Origin: Marinithermofilum abyssi
GTDB lineage: Bacteria > Bacillota > Bacilli > Thermoactinomycetales > DSM-45169
Direction of reading: 5' to 3'
DNA length: 64,000 nucleotides
Assembly: GCF_014641195.1 (NCBI RefSeq)
Contig: NZ_BMHQ01000010.1
Span: 100,943-164,942, forward strand
Both the position numbers and the translations under genes were made by a program. Shown here piece after piece: positions 35,987 through 44,198 of this stretch; positions within the stretch are counted from its first letter, which is position 1, and each line of letters starts with the position of its first letter. The notes beneath the pieces were generated by a model. The model did not search any database. It saw nothing but the letters and a program-made list of their open reading frames with translations, and was not told where the DNA came from.

Positions 35987-36172
35987 TGTAGTAGAATACC
36001 TTCCCAAAAAGGCTTGACATGATTTTTGTTTTAATATTAGGATGGAGGAAACATTCAGAATAATAAATAGAAAGAACCGGGTTTTATGTTATGAAAACCC
36101 TTACATTTTCTCTATAATACAAAACCTAATTCTATATTATAAAACAATAACTCATAAGGAGGTTATATAAAG
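35987..36172 (+). other. AT-rich regulatory-looking spacer
   Basis: Contains TTGACA at 36014, a 7-bp inverted repeat GGGTTTT/AAAACCC near 36078-36100, TATAAT at 36112-36117 and AAGGAGG at 36156-36162. This is probably the old promoter region of the TRAP transporter operon whose scraps follow. Confidence 0.45.
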
Positions 36173-36488
36173 TCGGCTGCCTATGAGTGGGAGCGGATGA
36201 AGAAAAGTTATGAAGAAGACGAGCATTTTTTAAAGGAGTACGGTATTCAATTCATCAAACCGTATGGATCCGGTCAATTTCGGAATTATCATGGTGATCA
36301 ACCTTTGTATCGGTCTGATTACACCTCCTGTAGGGACTGTCCTCTACGTAGGTTGCGGGATCAGCCGAATCAGCATCGGCAACTTGGTCAAAGGCTTTTG
36401 GCCTTTCCTGCTGATCGAAATTAAGGTTTAGTTTATCCTGATCTTTATTCCTGAACTAGTGACGGTGCCTTTGGATTGGCTAACTTGA
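36173..36488 (+). pseudogene. TRAP transporter remnant (DctP tail joined to DctM tail)
   Basis: The first part reads SAAYEWERMKKSYEEDEHFL then KEYGIQFIKP, the C-terminal end of a DctP-type binding protein. Near 36270 it is joined in another frame to NFGIIMVINLCIGLITPPVG, TVLYVGCGISRISIGNLVKG and PELVTVPLDWLT, the last segments of the DctM membrane subunit. That frame also has a TAG at 36429-36431. A deletion has removed most of both genes and the small DctQ subunit between them. Confidence 0.8.
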
Positions 36489-36504
36489 CGGGAGGGGATG
36501 GAGG

Positions 36505-36972
36505 ATGACTCGATGGAAAGTGGTTGTTACGGACTGGGAATATGATGATTTACGTTATGAAGAACAGGTGTTACATCATGATTCTCTTGAGTTGATTCCC
36601 GCCCGGTGCCGAACGAAAGAGGAAGTGGTTGCCGCCTGCCGGGATGTGGATGGGATTATTAATCAGTACGCACCCATCAACCGAAAGGTGATAGAGGCGC
36701 TGGAAAAATGTCAGGTAATCGCCCGGTACGGAGTCGGAGTCGATACCATCGATCTCGAAACCGAACCGATCCGGCCCGATCATCCGTTTCTGTCGATGGA
36801 AAATGTCCTTTTGACTCCTCACGTCGCCTGGTATTCGGAGGAAGCTTCCTCGGACATGAGGCGAAAGGCTGCCGCGGCTGTTCGGGATGTGCTGTTAAAA
36901 AGGGAGTATCCGAAATATTTGGTCAACCGGTCGGTGAAACCGCTTGCTTCGCTCACAAACGGCAAGCGTTAA
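36505..36972 (+). pseudogene. D-2-hydroxyacid dehydrogenase with a large internal deletion
   Basis: The 155-codon frame begins like a C-terminal-binding-protein type dehydrogenase (VIEALEKCQVIARYGVGVDT) and resumes with its C-terminus (RPDHPFLSMENVLLTPHVAW, YSEEASSDMRRKAAAA). The intervening NAD-binding domain with GxGxxG, the catalytic Arg and Glu, roughly 160 residues in all, is absent, with the frame retained. Full-length relatives have about 320 residues. The remnant keeps GGAGGGGATGGAGG upstream but cannot bind NAD. Confidence 0.85.
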
Positions 36973-37013
36973 GTGAGGCAGATTCCGGAGCGGAAACCGG
37001 AGGGGGTTACAAA

Positions 37014-37119
37014 ATGGTGAAAAAATGGTTGTGCGCTCTTTTAGCTGGTTCGCTGGCCCTGGCGGGGGGAAGTCCTGGTTCAACAGCTGTATGACGAAGT
37101 GGAGAAAACGCGGCAATAA
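37014..37119 (+). pseudogene. signal-peptide scrap of a secreted binding protein
   Basis: MVKKWLCALLAGSLALAGG is a signal peptide start preceded by CCGGAGGGGG. After 26 codons the frame ends at TGA 37092-37094. In another frame QQLYDEVEKTRQ then stop (37117-37119) looks like a protein C-terminus. The middle of the gene, likely a DctP-type binding protein, is deleted. Confidence 0.6.
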
Positions 37120-37140
37120 GCCGGATGCGGAGGGTTTGTC

Positions 37141-38436
37141 ATGAAAGTGATTGAGGAATTGCTCCGGGACGTTCCACTCCCCCGAATGGCCAAGGTGCGA
37201 CAAAAATTCGCTGCTCCGGAGATTGCGGACGTCCCCGCCGCTGTGAGGGATGCTGTCGTCCAAAGGGGGCTGTTATCCCGGATTGTGGAAGGCGACCGGG
37301 TGGCGATTGCCGTGGGAAGCCGTGGTGTTGCCGAGATCGATGTCCTTACGAGAGAAGTGGTTCATCTTGTCCGAAGCAAGGGTGCACATCCCTTTATCGT
37401 TCCGGCCATGGGCAGCCACGGCGGTGCCACTGCGGAGGGACAGCGGGAGGTACTGGAGCAGTTGGGAGTGACCGAATCTTTTGTCGGTGCTCCGATCCGA
37501 TCCAGTATGGAAGTTGTGAAGGTGGGGAACTTGGAAAACGGTTTACCCGTCTATACCGACAAACTCGCCTATGGGGCGGACAAAGTGATTGTGATCAACC
37601 GGATTAAGCCCCACACGGCCTTTCGTGGCCCGGTCGAAAGTGGATTGTTAAAAATGATTACCATCGGTCTGGGCAAACAAAAGGGCGCAGAAGCAGCTCA
37701 CGCTTACGGATTCAGATACATGGCGGAGCATGTCCCGGCGATGGCCCGTGTTGTACTAAGCCAAGTACCGATCATTTTCGGTTTGGGAACGATTGAAAAC
37801 GCTTATGATCGGCCGGCGAAAATCGTCGCCATCCCTGCGGAGAGTATCGAGAGGGAAGAACCGAACCTCCTGCTTGAAGCAAAATCTTGGATGCCGCGGA
37901 TTCATTTTGACCGAATCGACGTATTGGTAGTGGATGAAATCGGGAAGGACATCTCCGGAGACGGGATGGATCCCAACATCACCGGCCGCTACGCAACTCC
38001 ATATGCCAGCGGCGGACCGGAAGTGGCGCGCATCGTGGTCCTCGGTTTGACCGACAAAACCCACGGGAACGCCAATGGGATCGGATTGGCGGATATGACG
38101 ACCCGCAAGGTATTTCAAGGGATAGCATGGGGAAAAGGATACGCCAACGCATTGACGAGCACCGTGGTGGATACGGTTAAATTGCCGATGTGTCTCGACA
38201 CGGAAGAGCTGGCCGTCAAAGCCGCGATCAAAACCTGCAACGCCCGTGACCTCTCCCAAGTGCGATTGGTTCGTATCCAAAATACGTTGGATATCAAGGA
38301 AATCTGGATTTCCGAAAGCCTGGTCGCGGAAGCACGGGAAAAAGAAGTCCTGGAGATCTTGACGGAGCCCGTGAAGATGGATTTTTCGAGGCTTCCGTGT
38401 GAATCCATCGATGAAGAAGAGGTTGTTGAGAAATGA
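37141..38436 (+). CDS. LarA-like nickel-pincer-dependent 2-hydroxyacid racemase/epimerase
   Basis: A 431-residue member of the LarA superfamily (DUF2088/lactate racemase domain), whose enzymes use a nickel-pincer nucleotide to racemise or epimerise at the alpha carbon of hydroxyacids. Likely functional residues: His93 in AMGSHGGATAEG, His158 in NRIKPHTAFRG, Lys171 in SGLLKMITIG and His187 in KGAEAAHAYG. The Lys171-His187 spacing of 16 equals that between the cofactor-linked Lys184 and nickel ligand His200 of Lactobacillus LarA. It overlaps the galactonate dehydratase gene by four bases (ATGA), so the substrate is probably a sugar acid. larE-larB-larC nearby would make the cofactor. GCGGAGGG precedes the ATG. 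Confidence 0.87.
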   Translation: MKVIEELLRDVPLPRMAKVRQKFAAPEIADVPAAVRDAVVQRGLLSRIVEGDRVAIAVGSRGVAEIDVLTREVVHLVRSKGAHPFIVPAMGSHGGATAEGQREVLEQLGVTESFVGAPIRSSMEVVKVGNLENGLPVYTDKLAYGADKVIVINRIKPHTAFRGPVESGLLKMITIGLGKQKGAEAAHAYGFRYMAEHVPAMARVVLSQVPIIFGLGTIENAYDRPAKIVAIPAESIEREEPNLLLEAKSWMPRIHFDRIDVLVVDEIGKDISGDGMDPNITGRYATPYASGGPEVARIVVLGLTDKTHGNANGIGLADMTTRKVFQGIAWGKGYANALTSTVVDTVKLPMCLDTEELAVKAAIKTCNARDLSQVRLVRIQNTLDIKEIWISESLVAEAREKEVLEILTEPVKMDFSRLPCESIDEEEVVEK

Positions 38437-39485
38437 AAATCACCAAGCTGAACCTCTATAAAATTCTACCACGCTGGCTGTTTCTGAAGGTGGAAACCGA
38501 TGAAGGAGTCAGCGGGTGGGGAGAGCCCATTGTGGAAGGACGGGCGGATACCGTTCGGGCCTGTGTCGAGGAATTGAGCCAATATATGGTCGGAAAGGAT
38601 CCCCGCCGAATCGAAGATCATTGGCAGGTGCTCTACCGCGGGGGTTTCTACCGCGGCGGACCGATTCTCATGAGTGCCATTTCGGGGATCGAACAGGCGT
38701 TGTGGGATATCAAGGGAAAATGGCACGGCCTTCCCGTATTCGACATGCTGGGGGGAGCCGCCAGGAACAAGGTACGTGTATATGCCTGGATCGGTGGTGA
38801 CCGGCCCCGGGACGTCGCCTTGGCAGCCAAGGAAAAGAAGGATGCCGGATTGACGGCGATTAAAATGAACGGGACGGAAGAGATGCATTACATCGATTCG
38901 CTGGCCAAGGTGGATGCCGTTTTAAACCGTGTCGCTGCCGTTCGGGAGGCGGTGGGTCCGGATTTCGGTATCGGGATCGATTTTCACGGCCGCGTTCACA
39001 GGGCGATGGCTAAGATCCTGGTCAAGGAGTTGGAACCCTATCGGCCCATGTTTATCGAGGAACCCGTTCTTCCGGAGAACCAGGAAGTCCTGCGGGAGAT
39101 CACCCGCCACACGACGATCCCGATTGCTACCGGTGAACGGCAATATACCCGGTGGGGCTTTAAGCAGATGTTGATGGATGGATACGTCGATATCATCCAA
39201 CCGGATCTTTCCCATGCCGGAGGGATCCTCGAGGTGAAAAAAATCGCATCGATGGCCGAGGCTTTCGATGTTGCCGTGGCTCCCCACAGCCCCCTCGGGC
39301 CGATTAACTTGGCTTCTTCCCTGCAATTGGATGCCTGTACACCCAATGTGGTCATTCAAGAACAAAGTCTGGGCATCCATTACAACCGGGGAGGTGACTT
39401 GCTGGATTACTTGGCCAATCTCGAGGTTTTTCGATATGAGGCAGGGTTTGTGAATATCCCCAATGGGCCCGGTCTCGGGGATTGA
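38433..39485 (+). CDS. dgoD: D-galactonate dehydratase (enolase superfamily), with premature stop
   Basis: Dehydrates D-galactonate to 2-keto-3-deoxygalactonate. The 350 encoded residues match DgoD closely: YRGGPILMSAISGIEQALWD, LTAIKMNGTEEMHYIDS, GIGIDFHGRVHRAMAK (metal Asp), MFIEEPVLPENQEVL (metal Glu), IPIATGERQYTRW and VAPHSPLGPINLAS (catalytic His). A TGA at 39483-39485 interrupts the frame. The next 31 codons, LDEERVQVAAQQGHEWKNPV through TVAEW to TAA at 39579-39581, are the normal DgoD ending; with one codon in place of TGA the protein would be 382 residues. The missing tail may reduce or abolish activity. Coupled to the LarA-like gene. Confidence 0.9.
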   Translation: MKITKLNLYKILPRWLFLKVETDEGVSGWGEPIVEGRADTVRACVEELSQYMVGKDPRRIEDHWQVLYRGGFYRGGPILMSAISGIEQALWDIKGKWHGLPVFDMLGGAARNKVRVYAWIGGDRPRDVALAAKEKKDAGLTAIKMNGTEEMHYIDSLAKVDAVLNRVAAVREAVGPDFGIGIDFHGRVHRAMAKILVKELEPYRPMFIEEPVLPENQEVLREITRHTTIPIATGERQYTRWGFKQMLMDGYVDIIQPDLSHAGGILEVKKIASMAEAFDVAVAPHSPLGPINLASSLQLDACTPNVVIQEQSLGIHYNRGGDLLDYLANLEVFRYEAGFVNIPNGPGLGD

Positions 39486-39600
39486 CTCGACGAGGAGCGC
39501 GTGCAGGTTGCCGCACAACAGGGGCATGAGTGGAAAAACCCGGTCTGGCGGAACGAAGATGGCACCGTTGCGGAGTGGTAAGGTACCAAGATACCCCAAA

Positions 39601-39780
39601 ATGAAGGGAGCCAATCCGTATATTCACCATGAATACCCGGTGCCGGACTTATTTGATTACAGCCTGACCGAAGGGCGGGATATTTTCGCACTGGCCATGC
39701 AATGCTGTGCCGGAACAATCCGGGGAATGGAGACCTTGTTCCACGTGGCCCGTCCGGAATATGACGACCCCCTAATGTGA
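39601..39780 (+). pseudogene. short orphan coding fragment
   Basis: Fifty-nine codons (HEYPVPDLFDYSLTEGRDIF, LAMQCCAGTIRGMETLFHVA) look like genuine protein but match no family I can name. No ribosome-binding site precedes the ATG, and it is squeezed between dgoD and kdgK. It is probably the tail of a deleted gene, in line with the scars upstream. Confidence 0.4.
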
Positions 39781-39815
39781 ATCACGACGGGATTCCAATA
39801 TAGGAGGCATTAGCG

Positions 39816-40757
39816 GTGGATGTAGTCACCTTCGGCGAAACGATGGTTCTTTTTAACCCCATCTCCGTTGGACCATTGCGGTACGCGGGATTATTTGAAA
39901 AAACAATCGGAGGGGCAGAATCCAATGTAGCCATCGGACTGACCCGGCTTGGGCACCGAGCTGGTTGGATCAGCCGGTTGGGGAAGGATGAATTCGGATT
40001 GTACGTACGGAACTTTATCCGGGGGGAAGGCGTGGATACGTCCCGGGTGATCTTTGATGCAGCATACCCCACCGGTGTTTTTTTTAAAGAACGCCGGCCG
40101 ATGAAGGAGTCCAAAATCTATTATTACCGGAAGGAGTCTGCAGCTAGTCGCCTTCGCCCGGATGACCTGGATGAGGAGTACATCGCCAAAGCGGGGTTTC
40201 TTCACATAACCGGGATTACCCCCGCGCTGAGCGATTCCAATAAGGAAACGGTATACCACGCCATCCGGTTGGCGCGCAGGCATGGTCTCACGGTAGTTTT
40301 TGATCCCAACATCCGCCTGAAGCTGTGGTCGGAAGAGCGGGTGCGCAGTGAATTGCTGGATGTGGCTGCACGATGCGACATCGTGTTGCCGGGTTTGGAA
40401 GAGGGAGAAGTGTTGACGGGATCCACCGATCCGGAAGAGATAGCGGCTTATCTATTGGACCTCGGGGCGAAAGCGGTGGTAGTCAAGTTGGGGGGAAGCG
40501 GGGCTTATTATGCTGCCGTTCACGAATCGGCCCGTATTGACGGCTACCCGGTACCGCACATTGTAGATCCGGTGGGGTCCGGTGACGCCTTTGCCGCGGG
40601 GTTCCTTTCGGGACTCATCCGGGGTTGGTCATGGTCCGAAGCGGTTCGGTTGGGTAATCGGGTGGCCGCTCATGCCCTCACCGTTGTTGGGGATGTGGAA
40701 GGGTTGCCCTTTTGGTCGGAGGTGGCGCCCGATCCGGAGGAACAGGTGCTGCGATAA
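39816..40757 (+). CDS. kdgK: 2-keto-3-deoxy-sugar-acid kinase (PfkB family)
   Basis: Phosphorylates 2-keto-3-deoxygluconate or -galactonate with ATP. The 313-residue protein has the PfkB N-terminal signature FGETMVLFNPISVGPLRYAG with GGAESNVAIGLTRLGH, the KDG kinase motif IYYYRKESAASRL around residue 105, and the C-terminal anion-hole/catalytic motif IVDPVGSGDAFAAGFLSG. GTG at 39816 follows TAGGAGG (39801-39807). It stands between the dehydratase and the aldolase, giving the order of the De Ley-Doudoroff route. Confidence 0.94.
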   Translation: MDVVTFGETMVLFNPISVGPLRYAGLFEKTIGGAESNVAIGLTRLGHRAGWISRLGKDEFGLYVRNFIRGEGVDTSRVIFDAAYPTGVFFKERRPMKESKIYYYRKESAASRLRPDDLDEEYIAKAGFLHITGITPALSDSNKETVYHAIRLARRHGLTVVFDPNIRLKLWSEERVRSELLDVAARCDIVLPGLEEGEVLTGSTDPEEIAAYLLDLGAKAVVVKLGGSGAYYAAVHESARIDGYPVPHIVDPVGSGDAFAAGFLSGLIRGWSWSEAVRLGNRVAAHALTVVGDVEGLPFWSEVAPDPEEQVLR

Positions 40758-40783
40758 TATTCCATGAACGGAGATGAAGAAGC

Positions 40784-41458
40784 ATGCTGCCCAAGGTCTC
40801 CCTTATACAACGGATGACGGAAAGTGGCATTATTGCTGTGATTCGACGGGTGCCGAAAGACCGGATTCCGCCCCTTGTGGAAAGCCTGATCAAGGGGGGC
40901 GTCACCGCTCTCGAAATCACGGTCGATTCTCCCGGGGTCTACTCGGTGCTCCGGAAGGTTTCTGAAGTGATTGGCGAGCGGGCAGTCATCGGTGCGGGTA
41001 CGGTTATTGACGCGACCTCGGCGGAACGGGCCATTGAGAGTGGGGCGGAATTTTTGTTCAGCCCCAGCCTGCACCCGGATGTTATCCGTGTGGCTTTGCG
41101 TCATGGAAAAGTGGCGGTTCCGGGGGTGATGACTCCGACGGAAATGATCATGGCCCTGGAATACGGTGCTGATATGGTGAAAATCTTCCCCGCCGGAGTG
41201 CTTGGCCCAAAATACATCCGGGATATTCTAGCGCCTTTTCCCCAGATTCCCGTGATTCCAACCGGAGGGATCAACCTGGAGAACGTCGCTTCCTTCATAG
41301 AAGCCGGCGCCGCTGCTGTTGGTATCGGGGGAGAACTGGTCGATCGTCGGTCGGTGGAAACCTCTGATTTCGAAAGGATTGCCAGGACTGCAGAATTGTA
41401 CGTTGAAGCCATTGGAAAGAAAAGAACCCCCATTGGAGAAAGGAATCGCACTCGGTGA
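40784..41458 (+). CDS. KDPG/KDPGal aldolase
   Basis: Splits 2-keto-3-deoxy-6-phosphogluconate (or the galactonate analogue) into pyruvate and glyceraldehyde-3-phosphate by a Schiff-base mechanism. The 224-residue TIM-barrel protein contains SGIIAVIRRVPKDRIPPLVE, VIGAGTVIDATSAERAIESG, and YGADMVKIFPAGVLGPKY with the Schiff-base Lys. IPTGGINLENVASFIEAGA supplies the phosphate-binding loop. It is the last enzyme of the pathway started by DgoD and KdgK. Confidence 0.94.
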   Translation: MLPKVSLIQRMTESGIIAVIRRVPKDRIPPLVESLIKGGVTALEITVDSPGVYSVLRKVSEVIGERAVIGAGTVIDATSAERAIESGAEFLFSPSLHPDVIRVALRHGKVAVPGVMTPTEMIMALEYGADMVKIFPAGVLGPKYIRDILAPFPQIPVIPTGGINLENVASFIEAGAAAVGIGGELVDRRSVETSDFERIARTAELYVEAIGKKRTPIGERNRTR

Positions 41459-41492
41459 TGGCGAAAGGGTTTTCTTCTAGGAGGTGATTGGC

Positions 41493-42260
41493 TTGCCGAT
41501 CATACAGGCGGTCGATCGCGCACTGCGCATTTTGGATTTGTTTAATGAGCATGAATCGGAGCTGAAAATCACGGATATCAGCGAACGGATGCATCTGCAC
41601 AAGAGCACGGTTCACTCCCTGTTGAAAACCCTTCAGTCCCACGGCTATATTGAGCAAAATCCGGAAAACGGAAAATACAGGTTGGGAATGAAATTGTTTG
41701 AACGGGGAAACTTCGTGATCCAAGGTTTGGACGTCCGTAACATTGTCAAGCGGTATTTGCTGGATCTATCGGTGAAAACCGGTTATACCGTGCATCTGGT
41801 CATACTCGATGGAAAAGAGGGCGTCTATATCGATAAAGTGGAAGGGACGTCCGGAGTGGTAATGTATTCCCGCATCGGAAGGCGGGTGCCCATTCATTCC
41901 AGCGCCGTGGGAAAAGTCCTCGTCGCCTTTAAATCCGATGAGGAGCTTCGCGAGATTTTGGCCGGTTACGCCTTCGTTGCACACACGGAGAATACGATCA
42001 CCAATGAAGAAGCCTTTTTAAAGGAGTTGGAAAAGGTTCGTTCCCTGGGTTATGCGGTGGATAATCAAGAGAATGAGCCGGGAGTTTATTGTATTGCCGT
42101 TCCTATTCGCAATCATCTGGGTCAGGTGGTTGCGGCAATGAGTATCTCTACGCCCATTGCCGGGCTTGGGAAAGAGAAGACGGACACGGTTTTAACTCTT
42201 TTGAAACAAGCGGGAGAGGAAATTTCAGCAAAAATGGGTTACGGGATCTATTCCTCCTAA
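41493..42260 (+). CDS. IclR family transcriptional regulator
   Basis: A 255-residue regulator with an N-terminal winged helix (MPIIQAVDRALRILDLF, then KITDISERMHLHKSTVHSLL) and an IclR effector-binding domain (IGRRVPIHSSAVGKVLVAFK, GVYCIAVPIRNHLGQVVAAM). GTG at 41484 overlaps AGGAGG, so TTG at 41493 is the likely start. IclR proteins commonly sense sugar acids or their keto-deoxy derivatives, so it probably controls this operon. Confidence 0.93.
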   Translation: MPIIQAVDRALRILDLFNEHESELKITDISERMHLHKSTVHSLLKTLQSHGYIEQNPENGKYRLGMKLFERGNFVIQGLDVRNIVKRYLLDLSVKTGYTVHLVILDGKEGVYIDKVEGTSGVVMYSRIGRRVPIHSSAVGKVLVAFKSDEELREILAGYAFVAHTENTITNEEAFLKELEKVRSLGYAVDNQENEPGVYCIAVPIRNHLGQVVAAMSISTPIAGLGKEKTDTVLTLLKQAGEEISAKMGYGIYSS

Positions 42261-42353
42261 GTGGACTTGGGTCACCCCTGTATATCGATGGGGGAATCAC
42301 ATTCGGAAAGATGGCCTGAAACAGAGGGGACAAAAAGTGAGGAGGAATGAAAG

Positions 42354-43304
42354 GTGAAGTTGCTGACGTTCCGCACTTCGGAAGGGATGAAGTTGGGTGT
42401 CAAAACGGAGCGAGGGGTTCTGGACGTGGAATCGGCGAAGAGGCGATACGGGGACGAAACGAGTCCGGTAACGGTCGGGGAACTGCTTACTGGAGGGGAG
42501 GAGGCGATGGATGCCTTGGACCTTTTGGTCCGGCGGTCCACAAGTGAAGAGAGCGAAAACGAATGTCTACTGGACGAATCCGAGCTGAATATCGGTCCTT
42601 GTGTTCCCCGACCCGGCAAGATTCTTTGTGTAGGGCTTAACTATCGGGCTCATGCGGAGGAATCGGGGATGTCCATCCCCGAGTATCCGGTATTGTTTAA
42701 TAAATTCAACAACGGTCTCGCCGCCCATGGGGACGAGATTTCCTTGCCGGCGGATGCCAAAAAGGTGGATTACGAAGCGGAATTGGCGATCGTGATCGGA
42801 AAGACCGTCAAAGGGGTAAAAAAACAGGAAGCGTTGGGTTACGTCTTTGGGTATTGTGCTGCAAACGATCTATCCGCCAGAGACCTGCAGTTTCGTACTC
42901 CGCAATGGTTGCTGGGCAAGTGTTTGGACGGATTTTTGCCCCTCGGTCCGTACCTGGTCACATCGGAAGAGGTGGGTAATCCCAACCGGTTGGGAATTCG
43001 CGGTCTCTTAAACGGAGAAGTCCGGCAGGAATCCAACACTTCCGATATGATTTTTGCTTGCGATGAAATCGTCAGCTATATTTCCCAATACATGACGTTG
43101 GAGCCGGGAGATATTATTTTGACCGGTACACCGGAAGGCGTCATCGCCGGGATGCCCAAAGATCAGCAAATATGGTTGAAAGACGGAGATGAAGTTACCG
43201 TGGAGATTGACGGGCTGGGCCGTCTGGTAAATCGGATGAAACGGGAAAGCCCGTCTAAGGATTCCGGGATGGAAAAAAGGAACCGGGCATGGATGGGTAT
43301 GTAG
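42354..43304 (+). CDS. fumarylacetoacetate hydrolase family protein
   Basis: A 316-residue metal-dependent hydrolase/decarboxylase-type protein. The FAH core includes ILCVGLNYRAHAEESGMSIP, VDYEAELAIVIGKTVKGVKK (metal-binding Glu residues) and GDIILTGTPEGVIAGMPKD. Relatives cleave 2,4-diketo-3-deoxy sugar acids or act in aromatic breakdown; the setting favours a sugar-acid role. The GTG start is preceded by a weak GAGGAATGAAAGG. The final residues extend past the usual family end. Confidence 0.9.
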   Translation: MKLLTFRTSEGMKLGVKTERGVLDVESAKRRYGDETSPVTVGELLTGGEEAMDALDLLVRRSTSEESENECLLDESELNIGPCVPRPGKILCVGLNYRAHAEESGMSIPEYPVLFNKFNNGLAAHGDEISLPADAKKVDYEAELAIVIGKTVKGVKKQEALGYVFGYCAANDLSARDLQFRTPQWLLGKCLDGFLPLGPYLVTSEEVGNPNRLGIRGLLNGEVRQESNTSDMIFACDEIVSYISQYMTLEPGDIILTGTPEGVIAGMPKDQQIWLKDGDEVTVEIDGLGRLVNRMKRESPSKDSGMEKRNRAWMGM

Positions 43305-43350
43305 CAGCCATCCCCATCGGCCAATGAGTAAACGAAGGAGAGACCAAGCT

Positions 43351-44106
43351 ATGCTGAAACAACGATTAGCCGCTGGCGAAACGGTAGTCGGAACTTGGCT
43401 GCGTATTCCCCATCCCACGGTAATCGAAGTGCTCGCCAAAAGCGGTCTGGATTTTATCCACGTGGATATGGAACACGGACCGATCGGCATTGAGTCGATG
43501 GATCGCTTGTTGCTGGCCGCCAAAGGAAGCAGGATCCCGGCGGTTGTACGGGTGCCGGGTCTGGATGCTACGGGGATTGGCAGCGCACTGGACCTGGGAG
43601 CAGCGGGGGTTATTGTACCCCGGATCAACCGTATAGAGGAGACAGTTCAAGCGGTGCGAGCGGCACGCTATTATCCCTGTGGGGAGCGGGGAGTGGCGGG
43701 GGATTGTCGAGCCAACGGTTACGGTACAGAGGATTTTGCAGCATATGCGGCAGAGTCCAACCGGAATACTCTTCTCGCTTTACAGATTGAATCAAAGGAA
43801 GCCGTGGAGCAATTAGACGGGATGTTGGAGGCGGGGGATGCCGTCGATCTCTTTTTTATCGGTCCGGCGGATCTTTCTCAGTCTTTGGGCATTCCATGCC
43901 GGTTTGACCATCCATTGTTGTTGGATACGATCCGGCAGATTGCCGGAAAAGTGCGCTCCACCGGCAAGGCCGTGGGCATCCATGCTCCCACGGCGGAACT
44001 GGCGAGAGAATTTTTCGGTATGGGCGTTCAGTATGTAACGGTTTCGTTTGACATTGGGTTTCTTTCTACTGGTGCGAAGGAATGGATGAAAAAATTAAAC
44101 GGATGA
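43351..44106 (+). CDS. HpcH/HpaI family class II aldolase
   Basis: A 251-residue metal-dependent pyruvate aldolase of the type that cleaves 2-keto-3-deoxy acids. Visible motifs are GLDFIHVDMEHGPIGIESMD, AGVIVPRINRIEETVQAVRA, LALQIESKEAVEQLDGM and FFIGPADLSQSLGIP. The ATG at 43351 has GAAGGAGAG upstream; the frame also contains an earlier ATG at 43324. It may offer a second, non-phosphorylated cleavage route beside KdgK plus the KDPG aldolase. A shared terminator follows. Confidence 0.92.
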   Translation: MLKQRLAAGETVVGTWLRIPHPTVIEVLAKSGLDFIHVDMEHGPIGIESMDRLLLAAKGSRIPAVVRVPGLDATGIGSALDLGAAGVIVPRINRIEETVQAVRAARYYPCGERGVAGDCRANGYGTEDFAAYAAESNRNTLLALQIESKEAVEQLDGMLEAGDAVDLFFIGPADLSQSLGIPCRFDHPLLLDTIRQIAGKVRSTGKAVGIHAPTAELAREFFGMGVQYVTVSFDIGFLSTGAKEWMKKLNG

Positions 44107-44150
44107 TCCCCAAAAACGGGTCTCTCTTTCTTCCGGCGGCGGAAGTTTTC

Positions 44151-44194
44151 AGAAAAAAGGATCCCCTATCCGAACATAAGGGATCCTTTTTTCT
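44151..44194. terminator. bidirectional terminator between aldolase and larC
   Basis: A 15-bp perfect inverted repeat AGAAAAAAGGATCCC/GGGATCCTTTTTTCT with a 14-base loop. T-runs occur on both strands, fitting convergent operons. Confidence 0.95.
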
Positions 44195-44198
44195 GTCC

